Assembly (NCBI RefSeq): GCF_902832845.1
Contig: NZ_CADFDB010000016.1
Location: forward strand, 88,301 to 152,300
Source of the DNA: Burkholderia metallica
GTDB lineage: Bacteria > Pseudomonadota > Gammaproteobacteria > Burkholderiales > Burkholderiaceae
DNA length: 64,000 nucleotides
Direction: 5' to 3'
A program made the translations under genes and the position numbers. Below are positions 18,989 through 27,653 of this stretch, piece by piece; positions within the stretch are counted from its first letter, which is position 1, and each line of letters starts with the position of its first letter. The notes below the pieces were generated by a model. The model saw only the letters and a list, made by a program, of their open reading frames with translations, searched no databases and was not told where the DNA came from.

Positions 18989-19987
18989 GTGACGTCCGCC
19001 GTCGCCGTGGCGCCCGCCGCCTGCGTTTCACCGGTTTCGTCTCTCGCCCATTTCGGCTTCCTGACGCTGCCGAACTTTTCGATGATCGCGTTCTCGAGCG
19101 CCGTCGAAGTGCTTCGGATGGCGAACTACGTCGGGCGAGCCGATCACTACCAGTGGTCGATCTACTCGCTCGACGGCAGTCCGGTGCACGCCAGCAACGG
19201 CATCGCGGTACGGCCCACGCAGGCGCTCGACTACACGAACCTGCCCGACGTGATGATCGTGTGCGGCGGTATCCGCATCCGCGACGTGGTCGACGAAGGC
19301 GCGCGCGATACGCTCGCGGCCCTCGCCGAACGCGGGCTGCCGCTCGGCGGTATCTGCACCGGTGCGTACGCGCTGATGTCGAGCGGGTTGCTCGACGGCT
19401 ATCGCTGCACCGTGCATTGGGAGAACCTGTCCGCGCTGCATGCCGAGTTTCCGCAGGTCGGGTTCGCCGACGAGCTGTTCGTCGTCGACCGCGACCGGCT
19501 GACCTGCACCGGCGGCACCGCGCCGCTCGACCTGATGCTGAACCTCGTCGGCATGCGTTTCGGCCAGCAGCTGGCCGCGCAGGTGTCCGAGCAGTTCATC
19601 CTGGAGCGCATCCGCAGTTCGACCGATACGCAGCCGATTCCGGTCGATGCGCGGGTCGGCTTCTCGCGCGCCGAGCTGATCGAGGTCGTGCGGCTGATGG
19701 AGGCGAACATCGAGGAGCCGCTGTCGCTGGAGGAACTCGCGCGGCTCGTGCGGCTGTCGCAGCGGCATCTGCAGCGCATGTTCAAGGTGTACCTGAACGT
19801 GTCGCCGACCCACTATTACCTGACGCTGCGCCTGAAACGCGCACGCGACCTGCTGCGCACGACCGACGCGTCGATCGCGCGCGTGACGACCGTCTGCGGC
19901 TTTCATTCGCCATGTCATTTCAGCAAGGCCTATCGCGCGCAGTTCGGCCATGCGCCGAGCTACGAGCGCCGGCTGCCGGGGCGCTGA
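18989..19987 (+). CDS. gbdR: GlxA-family AraC-type regulator, GbdR-like
   Basis: 332-residue regulator. The N-terminal DJ-1/PfpI-like domain (about 20-190) contains LPDVMIVCGGIRIRDV and GGICTGAYALMSSGLLDG. The C-terminal AraC domain (about 225-325) has two helix-turn-helix units, ending in the signature CGFHSPCHFSKAYRAQFGHAPS. This is the architecture of GbdR, the betaine/dimethylglycine-responsive activator of choline catabolism. Location inside the choline transporter locus supports the name. The start is GTG at 18989 with AGGAG 6 nt upstream; the overlapping ATG is followed at once by a stop. A second GlxA-type regulator lies at 41.5-42.6 kb, so which of the two is the functional GbdR is uncertain. 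Confidence 0.78.
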   Translation: MTSAVAVAPAACVSPVSSLAHFGFLTLPNFSMIAFSSAVEVLRMANYVGRADHYQWSIYSLDGSPVHASNGIAVRPTQALDYTNLPDVMIVCGGIRIRDVVDEGARDTLAALAERGLPLGGICTGAYALMSSGLLDGYRCTVHWENLSALHAEFPQVGFADELFVVDRDRLTCTGGTAPLDLMLNLVGMRFGQQLAAQVSEQFILERIRSSTDTQPIPVDARVGFSRAELIEVVRLMEANIEEPLSLEELARLVRLSQRHLQRMFKVYLNVSPTHYYLTLRLKRARDLLRTTDASIARVTTVCGFHSPCHFSKAYRAQFGHAPSYERRLPGR

Positions 19988-20091
19988 ACCGGGGCCACGA
20001 TTCGGTCCGCGACGCCGCCGGGATCGCGGCGCGCGGCTTCAATAAACGATCCCGCATTCAAGCAAACGACATCACTTTGAGGAGAAGCAAG

Positions 20092-21039
20092 ATGAAGCGC
20101 CTATTGATCGCAGCGGTGTGCGGGGTCGGGATAACCGCGCCGATGTCGGCCGTGTATGCGGCCGATCCGCCCGTATGCAAGAACGTGCGCTTCGCGGATG
20201 TCGGCTGGTCCGACATCGCGGCGACCACCGGCCTCGCATCGACGATGCTGCAGGGGCTCGGCTACAACCCGACGAAGACGATCGCATCGGTGCCGATCAC
20301 GTTCGCGGGGATCAAGAGCAAGCAGATCGACGTGTTCCTCGGCTACTGGTCGCCGACGATGGACCCGATCATCCAGCCGTTCACGAAGGCCGGCACGATC
20401 AAGGTGCTCGCGACGCCGAACCTGACCGGCGCGAAATACACGCTCGCGGTGCCCGACTACGTGTACCAGGGCGGCCTGAAGTCGTTCGCGGACATCCAGA
20501 AATACGCGGACAAGCTCAACGGCAAGATCTACGGGATCGAGCCGGGCAATGACGGCAACCTGCTGATCAAGAAGATGATCGACGGCAACCAGTTCGGCCT
20601 CGGCAAGTTCAAGATGGTCGAGTCGAGCGAAGCCGGGATGCTGGTCGAGGTGAATCGCGCGATCCGCGACAAGCAGTGGATCGTGTTCCTCGGCTGGGAA
20701 CCGCATCCGATGAACGTGCAGATGAAGATCGACTACCTGAGCGGCGGCGACGCCGTGTTCGGTCCGAACTACGGCGAAGCGAAGGTGCTGACCGCGACGC
20801 CGCCCGATTATTCGCAGCGCTGCCCGAACGTCGCGAAGTTCGTGTCGAACCTGCAGTTCACGACGTCGATCGAGAACCACGTGATGATGCCGATCATGAA
20901 CAAGGAAGACCCGAACAAGGCGGCGGCCGAGTGGCTGAAGGCGAACCCGCAGGCGCTCGACAAGTGGCTCGCCGGCGTGACGACGCTCGACGGCAAGCCG
21001 GGGCTGCCGGCGGTGAAGGCGTATCTCGGCGTGCATTGA
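20092..21039 (+). CDS. choX: choline ABC transporter substrate-binding protein
   Basis: 315-residue periplasmic protein with a Sec signal (cleavage after VYA, about residue 23). The mature part begins with the pattern CKNVRFADVGWSDIAATTGL and contains FLGYWSPTMDP and a later WEPHPMN, the aromatic-cage segments of the OpuAC/ChoX class. The C-terminal tail KANPQALDKWLAGVTT is usual. GAGGAGAAGC precedes the start. The gene follows the regulator by 104 bp and ends at an intrinsic terminator. Choline is the likely main ligand; betaine or carnitine cannot be excluded. An alternative name is cbcX. Confidence 0.88.
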   Translation: MKRLLIAAVCGVGITAPMSAVYAADPPVCKNVRFADVGWSDIAATTGLASTMLQGLGYNPTKTIASVPITFAGIKSKQIDVFLGYWSPTMDPIIQPFTKAGTIKVLATPNLTGAKYTLAVPDYVYQGGLKSFADIQKYADKLNGKIYGIEPGNDGNLLIKKMIDGNQFGLGKFKMVESSEAGMLVEVNRAIRDKQWIVFLGWEPHPMNVQMKIDYLSGGDAVFGPNYGEAKVLTATPPDYSQRCPNVAKFVSNLQFTTSIENHVMMPIMNKEDPNKAAAEWLKANPQALDKWLAGVTTLDGKPGLPAVKAYLGVH

Positions 21040-21090
21040 GCGACGGGCACGGGGCTTCACGGTCCTGACCGGGAGCCCGGCGCGTCGTCG

Positions 21091-21134
21091 AGCCGGTGGA
21101 AGCGGGGCGCACGTCCTGCCTCCACCGGCTTTTT
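21091..21134 (+). terminator. intrinsic terminator after choX
   Basis: Perfect 10-bp stem AGCCGGTGGA (21091-21100) / TCCACCGGCT (21121-21130), 20-nt loop, and a T5 tract. It closes the choline transporter unit. Confidence 0.85.
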
Positions 21135-21334
21135 GCATTCGGCTTCACGCGCGGCGCGATGGCAAGAGGACGATGCGCTAGACTGCTCGATCCGATCGAG
21201 GAGGCGGCGATGATCCGCAACACGCGTGATGTATCCGGATGGCGACACGAACACGGCAGGCGGCTGAACGACATGTCCATGCGTGCCGACGAGGGCCGCA
21301 GCCGGATGACGCGGCATCCCGACGGTCGTTTCGC

Positions 21335-21961
21335 ATGAAGCGCATCGAGCAAGTGGTGCTCGCCGCCGATCTCGCGGGCACGGTGGTGTTTGCGATCGAG
21401 GGCGCCAATGCGGCGATTGGCGCCGGCCTCGACCTGTTCGGGGTCATGGTGTTGTCGCTCGTCGTCGCGCTCGGCGGCGGCGTGATCCGCGACCTGCTGA
21501 TCGGCGCACGGCCGCCGAGCGCCGTGAGCGACTGGCGCTATCCGGCGCTCGCGTTCGCTTCCGGGTTGTTCGCGTTCGTGTTTCACGAGCGGGTCGCCGC
21601 GTTTTCTCCGTCGCTGCTCACGACGCTCGATGCGGCCGGCCTCGCGTTGTTCGCGGTCGCGGGCGCGGTGAAGGCGCTCGAATTCCGGGTTCACCCGTTC
21701 ATCGCGACGCTGATGGGCGCCGTGACCGGCTGCGGCGGCGGTGTCGTGCGCGATGTCCTGCTCGCGCGGGTGCCGGCGGTCCTGGTCACGGATATTTATG
21801 CGAGCGCGGCGCTGCTCGGCGCGGTGTGCGTCGTGTCGTGCCGGCGGCTCGGTTGTCCGCCGGTCGTCGCGGCCGTGCTGGGCGGTGTTGCGTGCTTTGC
21901 GCTGCGGATGGCGGCGGTGCGCTTCGGCTGGCAATTGCCGAAAATCACCACCGGCGCGTGA
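21335..21961 (+). CDS. trimeric intracellular cation (TRIC) channel family protein
   Basis: 208-residue membrane protein with about seven helices arranged as two related halves. Each half carries the family signature: GGGVIRDLLIG (about 47-57) and GGGVVRDVLLARVP (about 132-145), formerly UPF0126. Known homologues form homotrimeric K+-permeable channels. The start at 21335 begins just before the first helix; an in-frame upstream start at 21239 would add 32 polar residues and is less likely. It is a single gene, tail to tail with the PACE transporter gene. Confidence 0.88.
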   Translation: MKRIEQVVLAADLAGTVVFAIEGANAAIGAGLDLFGVMVLSLVVALGGGVIRDLLIGARPPSAVSDWRYPALAFASGLFAFVFHERVAAFSPSLLTTLDAAGLALFAVAGAVKALEFRVHPFIATLMGAVTGCGGGVVRDVLLARVPAVLVTDIYASAALLGAVCVVSCRRLGCPPVVAAVLGGVACFALRMAAVRFGWQLPKITTGA

Positions 21962-21970
21962 GCGCTCGGC

Positions 21971-22420
21971 TCACGGTTCCTTCGTTGCCGCCGGTACGTC
22001 GAACACCCGATCGAACGCCCACTGGAACACGAACGCATAGCAGAAGAAGAACGCAAACAGCCCGATGTCGACGACGAACGCGTCGAGCCACGAGATGTCG
22101 AGCCACCACGATACGACCGGCACGAGGATGAAGATCAGCCCGCCTTCGAATCCGGTCGCGTGCAGGATGCGTCGCCCGAGCGTGCGCGTCGGCCGCCGGC
22201 GCGACGCTTCCCAGCGCTCGAACAGCGCGTTGAAAAGCATGTTCCACAGCAGCGCGATCGCCGACATCGTTGCCGACAGTGCGCCCGAATAGACGAGGTC
22301 CTGCTTGAAGATCGCCGCGATCACGGGCGAGATGCACGAAATCGCGATCGCTTCGTAGAGCACCGCCTGCGTGATCCTGCGCGGTAGGCCTTGCACGTAG
22401 TTGCTCCGGTTGACCGTCAC
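21971..22420 (-). CDS. PACE-family multidrug/biocide efflux protein
   Basis: 149-residue inner-membrane protein made of two tandem bacterial transmembrane pair domains: helices near QAVLYEAIAISCISPVIAAI, SATMSAIALLWNMLFNALFE, GGLIFILVPVVSWWLDISWL and VVDIGLFAFFFCYAFVFQWA. The conserved Glu in helix 1 (YEA), the Asn-Glu pair in helix 2 (NALFE) and Asp-phenylalanine-rich helix 4 match AceI-type PACE pumps, which export chlorhexidine, proflavine or polyamines by proton exchange. A GTG start at 22420 gives the usual family length; there is no clear ribosome site, so the start is tentative. It is divergent from a LysR gene. Confidence 0.88.
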   Translation of the reverse strand: MTVNRSNYVQGLPRRITQAVLYEAIAISCISPVIAAIFKQDLVYSGALSATMSAIALLWNMLFNALFERWEASRRRPTRTLGRRILHATGFEGGLIFILVPVVSWWLDISWLDAFVVDIGLFAFFFCYAFVFQWAFDRVFDVPAATKEP

Positions 22421-22500
22421 GCGCCGCGGCACCGTGCCGCGGCGTCCCGCAAGGCTATGCGCGTTGCACGTCCGCTTCAATTCACCTAATCTCACCCCGA

Positions 22501-22515
22501 TTGAATCCAATTCAA
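22501..22515. promoter_or_regulatory. candidate LysR operator between PACE gene and LysR gene
   Basis: Inverted repeat TTGAAT-CCA-ATTCAA in the 124-bp divergent gap, 30 nt before the LysR start. A related half-site pair (TTCAAT ... ATTGAA) lies just upstream around 22477-22506. Position and symmetry fit a LysR-type site serving both promoters; this is inference. Confidence 0.45.
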
Positions 22516-22544
22516 CCCGGCCCGATCCGGCCCGCGAGGCCCCC

Positions 22545-23477
22545 GTGTTCTCGAAAATTCCCCTGACCGCATTGCGTGTATTCGAGTCGGCGGCGCGCCT
22601 CGGCGCATTCAAGGCTGCCGCGGATGAACTGTCCGTGACGCCGGCCGCCGTGTCGCATCAGATCAAGTCGCTCGAAAGCCGGCTCGGCGTGCTGCTGTTC
22701 GAGCGCGGGGCGAGCGGCGTGCGGCTCACGGACGAAGGCGAGCGCCTGTTTCATACGAGTCACGAGGCACTGCTCGCGTTGAGCCGCGGGCTCGATGCGG
22801 TGCGGCCGGAGACGCCCGAAGACCGCACGCTCGTGCTGACCACCACGCCCGCGTTTGCCGCGATGTGGCTGATTCCGCGTCTCGGCCGGTTTCGTCGCAT
22901 CGATCCGCAACTGCACATCAAGGTCGAAACGGGCAACACGCTCGCCGATCTCGAACGCGATGCGCGGATCGATCTCGCGATTCGCGCGACGTCGCGCACG
23001 TTTCCGGCGCTGCACGAGATTGCGTTGATCGACGAGTATTTCGGCGCGTATGCGGCCGCCGGGTTCGATGCGCATCGCACGGACGAGCCGCTCGACCTGA
23101 TCGAGACCGTGTGGGATACGCCGCTGCCGGTGTCGGTCGACTGGGCGTCGTGGTGCCGTGCGGCAGGCCACGAAGCATGGCTCGAACGCGCGGTGTTTCG
23201 CCATTACGACGACGAGCATTACGCGTTGCAGGCGGTGCTGCACGGGCAGGGCATCGCGCTGCTCAGCTCGGTGCTGGCCGCCGAGCATGTCGCGCACGGG
23301 GCATTGGCGCCGATCGAGCCGGCGGTGCGGATCGAAGGCGCGCGCTTCGTCGCGCTGTGCCGGCCGGGACGGGAGCGGGAGCCGCAGGTCAGGTCGTTTC
23401 TGGACTGGCTCGCGGCGGAGATTGCGCAGACGCGGGACGCGGTGGGGCGGATGGGGGAGGCGGACATCGAGCGGTAA
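22545..23477 (+). CDS. LysR-type transcriptional regulator (GcvA-like)
   Basis: 310-residue LTTR. The N-terminal winged helix-turn-helix reads ALRVFESAARLGAFKAAADE and TPAAVSHQIKSLE (about 8-45), and the effector domain starts near residue 90 (LVLTTTPAFAAMWLIPRL). The pattern matches the GcvA/AmpR branch. The start is GTG at 22545 with GAGG six nt upstream. Divergent orientation and the shared gap suggest that it regulates the PACE pump gene, as in Acinetobacter AceR-AceI and relatives. The 3' end is rich in G-ending codons. Confidence 0.85.
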   Translation: MFSKIPLTALRVFESAARLGAFKAAADELSVTPAAVSHQIKSLESRLGVLLFERGASGVRLTDEGERLFHTSHEALLALSRGLDAVRPETPEDRTLVLTTTPAFAAMWLIPRLGRFRRIDPQLHIKVETGNTLADLERDARIDLAIRATSRTFPALHEIALIDEYFGAYAAAGFDAHRTDEPLDLIETVWDTPLPVSVDWASWCRAAGHEAWLERAVFRHYDDEHYALQAVLHGQGIALLSSVLAAEHVAHGALAPIEPAVRIEGARFVALCRPGREREPQVRSFLDWLAAEIAQTRDAVGRMGEADIER

Positions 23478-23546
23478 CGGGCGGGCTGTGCGCCCCGCTC
23501 CGAAATTGCCATCCCGGAGCGGGGAAACCGGCCCCACCGCGTGCGC

Positions 23547-24695
23547 TCACCCGAACCTGACGCAATAAACCGGAGGCAAATGCGCAGACACCAACTGCCA
23601 GTTCTCGCCGCCGTCATCGGACGTCCATAACCCGCCAGTGGTCGATCCCATCGCGAGGCGCGTGCCGGTGTCGTCGATCGCGAGCCCGTGCCGATACACG
23701 AGGTCGTACGCCGGCGCACTCGGCAACCCGTTCGAGAACTGCTCGAAACTGCGCCCGCCGTCGCGCGTGCGCGTGACGACGAAGCGGCCATCCACCGGAA
23801 TCCGGCACGCATCCTTCACGGCCGGCACGAACCACGCCGTATCCGGCTCGCGCGGGTGCACGGCCACCGCGAAACCGAAGCTCGAAGGCTGCGCCTCGAT
23901 GCGCCGCCAGTGTTCGGCGCCGTCGGTCGAACGGAAGATCGCGCAGTGATGCTGCGTCCACAGCACGTCAGGGTTCGCCGCGCACTGCACGACGCGGTGC
24001 GGGTCCTGCGCGTTGGGCTCGCCGCGCCGTTCGGGCGGCATGTAGTCGGCTTCCATTCCGTCGGCGGTCACCCGCCACGTCGCGCCGCCGTCGGCGGTCT
24101 GCCAGACGCCGCCGCACGAGATGCCGATCGTCACGTGCCGGCTGTCGCGCGGATCGACCATCACCGAATGAATGCCCGGCGCATCGTAGCCGCCGCCGCC
24201 CCATTCGGCGCGTTCGGGGCGGTCCCACAATGTGCGGTTCAGTACCCATGAGTTGCCGTGGTCGTCGGAGCGGAACAGCCCGCCGGGAATTGTGCCTGCC
24301 CACAGCGCGCCCGGCTCGTCGGCGCCGCCGGCTTCGAGCGACCAGATCTGCTGAAGCGTCCACGGCGGCTGCGGCGGGGCGGGGGGCTCGTCGTCCGCGT
24401 CGCCCTTGCCCGCGTGCGCGCCGGCGCCGCCAGGCGGTTCGTCGGCAGGCTGCGGCGGATAGACGGGAACCGCGCATTCTTCCCAATCGACGGCGCCCGC
24501 TCGCCTGCGGTGCAGCTTCACGCCGAAATGGCCGAGGTTGAGCGCCGCATAGAGCGTGCCGTCGCGCGGGTCGGCGAGCGCCACGCTGACGGGCTCGCCG
24601 ATGAAATGCGGCTCACCGGGCGTCCAGCCGCCGCTACCGTCGGGTTGCATGACGAACAAGCCCTTGCGGGTCGCGACGAGCAGTCGATCGTTCAT
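23547..24695 (-). CDS. BNR/sialidase-like beta-propeller protein
   Basis: 382-residue protein with repeated Asp-box motifs of the type S-x-D-x-G-x-x-W: RSDDHGNSW, TADGGATW, RSTDGAEHW, TRDGGRSF and SDDGGENW. These define a propeller related to exo-sialidases and Vps10/Ycf48 proteins. There is no signal peptide, so it is cytoplasmic. The N-terminus MNDRLLVATRKGLFVMQ is the first blade. A Pro/Asp-rich insert (about 100-125) interrupts an early blade. AGGAG lies 9 nt before the start. It is 74 bp downstream of a ThiS/MoaD-like gene on the same strand and probably shares its transcript. Sialidase activity is not supported. Confidence 0.8.
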   Translation of the reverse strand: MNDRLLVATRKGLFVMQPDGSGGWTPGEPHFIGEPVSVALADPRDGTLYAALNLGHFGVKLHRRRAGAVDWEECAVPVYPPQPADEPPGGAGAHAGKGDADDEPPAPPQPPWTLQQIWSLEAGGADEPGALWAGTIPGGLFRSDDHGNSWVLNRTLWDRPERAEWGGGGYDAPGIHSVMVDPRDSRHVTIGISCGGVWQTADGGATWRVTADGMEADYMPPERRGEPNAQDPHRVVQCAANPDVLWTQHHCAIFRSTDGAEHWRRIEAQPSSFGFAVAVHPREPDTAWFVPAVKDACRIPVDGRFVVTRTRDGGRSFEQFSNGLPSAPAYDLVYRHGLAIDDTGTRLAMGSTTGGLWTSDDGGENWQLVSAHLPPVYCVRFG

Positions 24696-24769
24696 GTGCG
24701 ATGTCTCCTGATGGTCCGCCTTGGCGCGATAGCGCTTGTTATCGGGGCTGCGCCCGTGCATGGGTCCCT

Positions 24770-25039
24770 TTATCCGCCCGTCAGCGCCTGGACGACATAC
24801 ACGCGGCTCGCGTCGCCGAGCGCATCGGACAGGCGCTGCCGGTCGCGGATCGGCTGGCCGTCGATGAAGACCGACAGGTGTTTTCGCAGCGCGCCCTGGT
24901 CGTCGAGGATGTAGCCGCGCAATCGCGGCTGCTCGCGGAAAACGGCGTCGAATGCTTCGCCGACCGTGCGCGCATCGATTTCGCGCTCGGGCGTTTCGAT
25001 ATGCCGCTGGATCGACGCGGCGAAGAAGAGGTGCGCCAT
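24770..25039 (-). CDS. MoaD/ThiS-like ubiquitin-fold sulfur carrier protein
   Basis: 89-residue beta-grasp protein ending in Leu-Thr-Gly-Gly. The C-terminal GG is the tail that is adenylated and thiocarboxylated in ThiS/MoaD. The central segment VGEAFDAVFREQPRLRGYIL and FIDGQPIRDRQRLSDALGDA is the usual pattern. No thiF/moeB, moaE, thiG or JAB-peptidase gene is in the window; its only partner is the BNR-propeller gene 74 bp downstream. The role is therefore open: cofactor sulfur transfer, protein modification or a ligand for the propeller. Confidence 0.85.
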   Translation of the reverse strand: MAHLFFAASIQRHIETPEREIDARTVGEAFDAVFREQPRLRGYILDDQGALRKHLSVFIDGQPIRDRQRLSDALGDASRVYVVQALTGG

Positions 25040-25259
25040 GACGGGCAGATCGGAAGAGGGGCGAAGGGACGGTCTGTAGTTTAGGCGATCCCGCCGGGCG
25101 TTTCAGGGCCGCGTCACATGCCGGCGGCAGGCTGTCGGCGATATAGCGGGGTCGAAAGACAGCGGCCCGGACAACGCGATCGCCATGCCCGGTCGACAGG
25201 ATTCGGTGAATCGGCAACAATCGTGCCGCGATCGTGGCGGCACGCGTCAGGCAGTTGTA

Positions 25260-25658
25260 CTACGCATACTTGTCGCCAACCGTCTCCCTGACGGGGTGCG
25301 TGTCGTACACGATGACCATGCGCTCGACGAGCCCGCTTTCGTCGAATTCGAACACGTCGACACATTCGAACTGCACCGCCGAGCCGTCGTTAAGCCCCCA
25401 GTCGTACACGAAGTAACCCGTTGCCCGTCGTGCGCCGGTCGCGCTGACGCAGATGTCGATCAGGGTGATCCGGCTTTGTCCGGATGCGGCAACGACCTTG
25501 TCGAAGAACGGTTTCGGCTGCATCCAGCCGAGAAACGGAGAAAAAATCCGTGCATCCGGCGTGAACAGCGCGCAGATCGACGCGACGTCGCCGCGCTCGA
25601 GCGCCTTCAGATAGGTGTCGACCTGCTGCGTGTATAGTGCCTCCGACGACGAGACCAT
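25260..25658 (-). CDS. SnoaL/NTF2-like protein
   Basis: 132-residue cone-shaped alpha+beta barrel protein. It has the opening helices QQVDTYLKALERGDVASICALF, then TPDARIFSPFLG, and the later strands FECVDVFEFDESGLVERMVIVYD, which are typical of SnoaL-like / steroid isomerase-like domains. The start at 25658 has GGAGAAAGAGC directly upstream. It is divergent from a disrupted LysR gene, which may once have controlled it. No catalytic assignment is possible. Confidence 0.8.
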   Translation of the reverse strand: MVSSSEALYTQQVDTYLKALERGDVASICALFTPDARIFSPFLGWMQPKPFFDKVVAASGQSRITLIDICVSATGARRATGYFVYDWGLNDGSAVQFECVDVFEFDESGLVERMVIVYDTHPVRETVGDKYA

Positions 25659-25738
25659 GCTCTTTCTCCGCTGATTGTTGACGAGCCGGGACGCAGTAGC
25701 CGCTGCGAATCCGATGCACCCACGATAGCGATGCAGCG

Positions 25739-26696
25739 ATGACCGAACAATCGAAAAATCCGCAACCCGGGCATGCGGCCCGTGCATACCCGCTTGCCGA
25801 ACTCACGCGAGCGCTGCCGCCGTTGACGGCGTTCCAGGCATTCGTCGCCGCCGCCGAACTGGGCAGCTTCAGCCGGGCCGCCGATCATCTGTGCAGGACC
25901 CAGGGTGCGGTGAGCCGTCAGGTGCAGCAACTGGAAGTGCATTACGGGTGCGCGCTGTTCGTGCGTCATGCGTCGGGGCTGGCGCTGACCGCGGAAGGCG
26001 GCGCGTTGCTGACGGTGGCCGTCGACGTCCTGACGCAACTGGCACGCCACGCGGGAAGTTCATGGCGGCGTCGCGCCGGTTCTCACGCTGCGGTTGCCGT
26101 CCACGTTCGCGATCCGCTGGCTGCTGCCGCGTCTTCCCGCGATTCATCGCGCACTCCAGCCGACCGAACTGCGGATCCAGACGTCGGCGGACGACACGCC
26201 GGATTTCGCCGGAACCGACGTCGACGCGATCGTCGTGCGCGGGGCCGGGCACTGGGCCGGCATGGTGTCGGTTCCGCTGTTTGCGGAGCGGCTGACGCCG
26301 ATGTGTACCGGCACGCTGGCCGCTTCATTGAAATCGTTCGCCGACCTTGCGCGGGCCACGTTGCTTCATCCCGCCCGCGGGCATGACGAGTGGCGCTGCT
26401 GGCTCGCTGCGGTCGGCGCGACGCAGGTCGATCCGGAAACCGGGCTGGTACTGGACACGCTCGAGTTGACGCTCACGGCCGCGGAGCAGGGGCACGGCGT
26501 GGCGATCGGCGACCCGCGCATGGCCCGGGACCGGCTCGTGGCCGGGACGCTGGTGGCTCCCTTTGGCGACGTCGTGGACAACGGTCTCGGCTATTTTCTC
26601 GTGTACCCGTCGCCGCGCGCGACGCAACCCAGGATTCGCGCGCTGACGTCGATCCTGACGGAACTCGCGCAGGACGATTCGCCGCGCACCGCGTGA
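25739..26696 (+). pseudogene. LysR-type regulator, frameshifted
   Basis: The first frame (from 25739) gives an intact LTTR helix-turn-helix: LTAFQAFVAAAELGSFSRAA and QGAVSRQVQQLE, up to DVLTQLARHA. The homologous effector domain continues in another frame from about 26055: EVHGGVAPVLTLRLPSTFAI and on to the stop at 26696. Removing one G from the GGG at 26053-26055 restores one 318-residue LTTR of normal length. Either the gene carries a +1 frameshift or the base is an assembly error. It lies divergent from the SnoaL-like gene. Confidence 0.8.
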
Positions 26697-26721
26697 CGGG
26701 CATCCGTGCCGGTCACACGCG

Positions 26722-27411
26722 CTAGACCGGAATCGACCGCCCGCGCATCCGGATCCCGATCCGCACGATACCGATCACCACATTCGACAGCCACGTGAGC
26801 CAGCGCGGCATCCCGCGCCGGCGGATATCGAGCAGCAGCACGATCCGCACCGCGTCGCTGTCGTTCCACACCTCGTGCGTGAACGTGTCGTCCCACAGCA
26901 GGAAGCGTCCTTCCTCGAGCCGGTATTCGTGGCCGTCGACCTTCAGCACGGCGGCCGGCGTGCCGTCCGCGCGCGTCGGCATCGACAGCACGAGATAGCC
27001 GCGCAGGATGCCGCGAAACGGGCCGCGATGCGGCGGAATGTGCTTGCCGGGCGCGAGGAACGACAGCGATGCGGACAGCACGTCCGGCGACGTCGCGACG
27101 ATCGACGCGACGGTCGGGCAGCGCGACAGGTTGCGCGGGAACGGCTGGCCGTACGCCTGCATGATGAACATCCGCCAGTCGCGCGCGTCGTTGGCCGAGA
27201 TGTCGTACTGCTCGCGCATGATTTCGTGAAAGCGCGGGATGCGCGGCATGTCGCGCGCCACCGCGAATGCCTCTGCCCGGATGTCGGCCCACGCGCGGAC
27301 GAAACGCTCGGCATCGGGAAACGCGGCCGTATCGAGCACGGCGCCGCTGTCGATATGGCGGTCGTATAGCGTGCGCAACAGGCCGGCTGCATAGTCGTAA
27401 GCGACGGACAT
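26722..27411 (-). CDS. aspartyl/asparaginyl beta-hydroxylase-like dioxygenase
   Basis: 229-residue protein of the Asp/Asn beta-hydroxylase (double-stranded beta-helix) family. HIPPHRGPFRGILRGYLVL (about 129-147) and DDTFTHEVWNDSDAVRIVLL (about 178-197) supply the iron-ligand histidines and the 2-oxoglutarate-binding Arg. The C-terminus is hydrophobic and basic (TWLSNVVIGIVRIGIRMRGR) and may anchor the protein to the membrane, as in LpxO-type lipid A hydroxylases. LpxO-like lipid A modification is one possibility; soluble peptide hydroxylation is another. It is a single gene, tail to tail with the LysR pseudogene. Confidence 0.78.
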   Translation of the reverse strand: MSVAYDYAAGLLRTLYDRHIDSGAVLDTAAFPDAERFVRAWADIRAEAFAVARDMPRIPRFHEIMREQYDISANDARDWRMFIMQAYGQPFPRNLSRCPTVASIVATSPDVLSASLSFLAPGKHIPPHRGPFRGILRGYLVLSMPTRADGTPAAVLKVDGHEYRLEEGRFLLWDDTFTHEVWNDSDAVRIVLLLDIRRRGMPRWLTWLSNVVIGIVRIGIRMRGRSIPV

Positions 27412-27653
27412 GGTCGATCGAAAGGCGATCCGTAAAGGTGTCGTCAGTCTGCACGAAGCGCGGCGCGCGCTGCGTTACGTCAGGTTACGCCGGCTGACGA
27501 AAGAATGACAGTTTCATGAACGTCCGTCGCAGGCGCTTCCGGCGCCGGGAAAGCCGCGTGCTCCGGGCTGCGCGACGCGCGGGAATAAACGCACACGCTC
27601 CGGCGTCATACGGGTGTAGCACATCGTCTCGTTGACTTCTCGAGGAGTGGAAC

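Noticed and set aside
23547-24695. Secreted sialidase
   Set aside because: Asp-box repeats are present, but there is no signal peptide and the sialidase Arg triad and FRIP motif are not recognisable.
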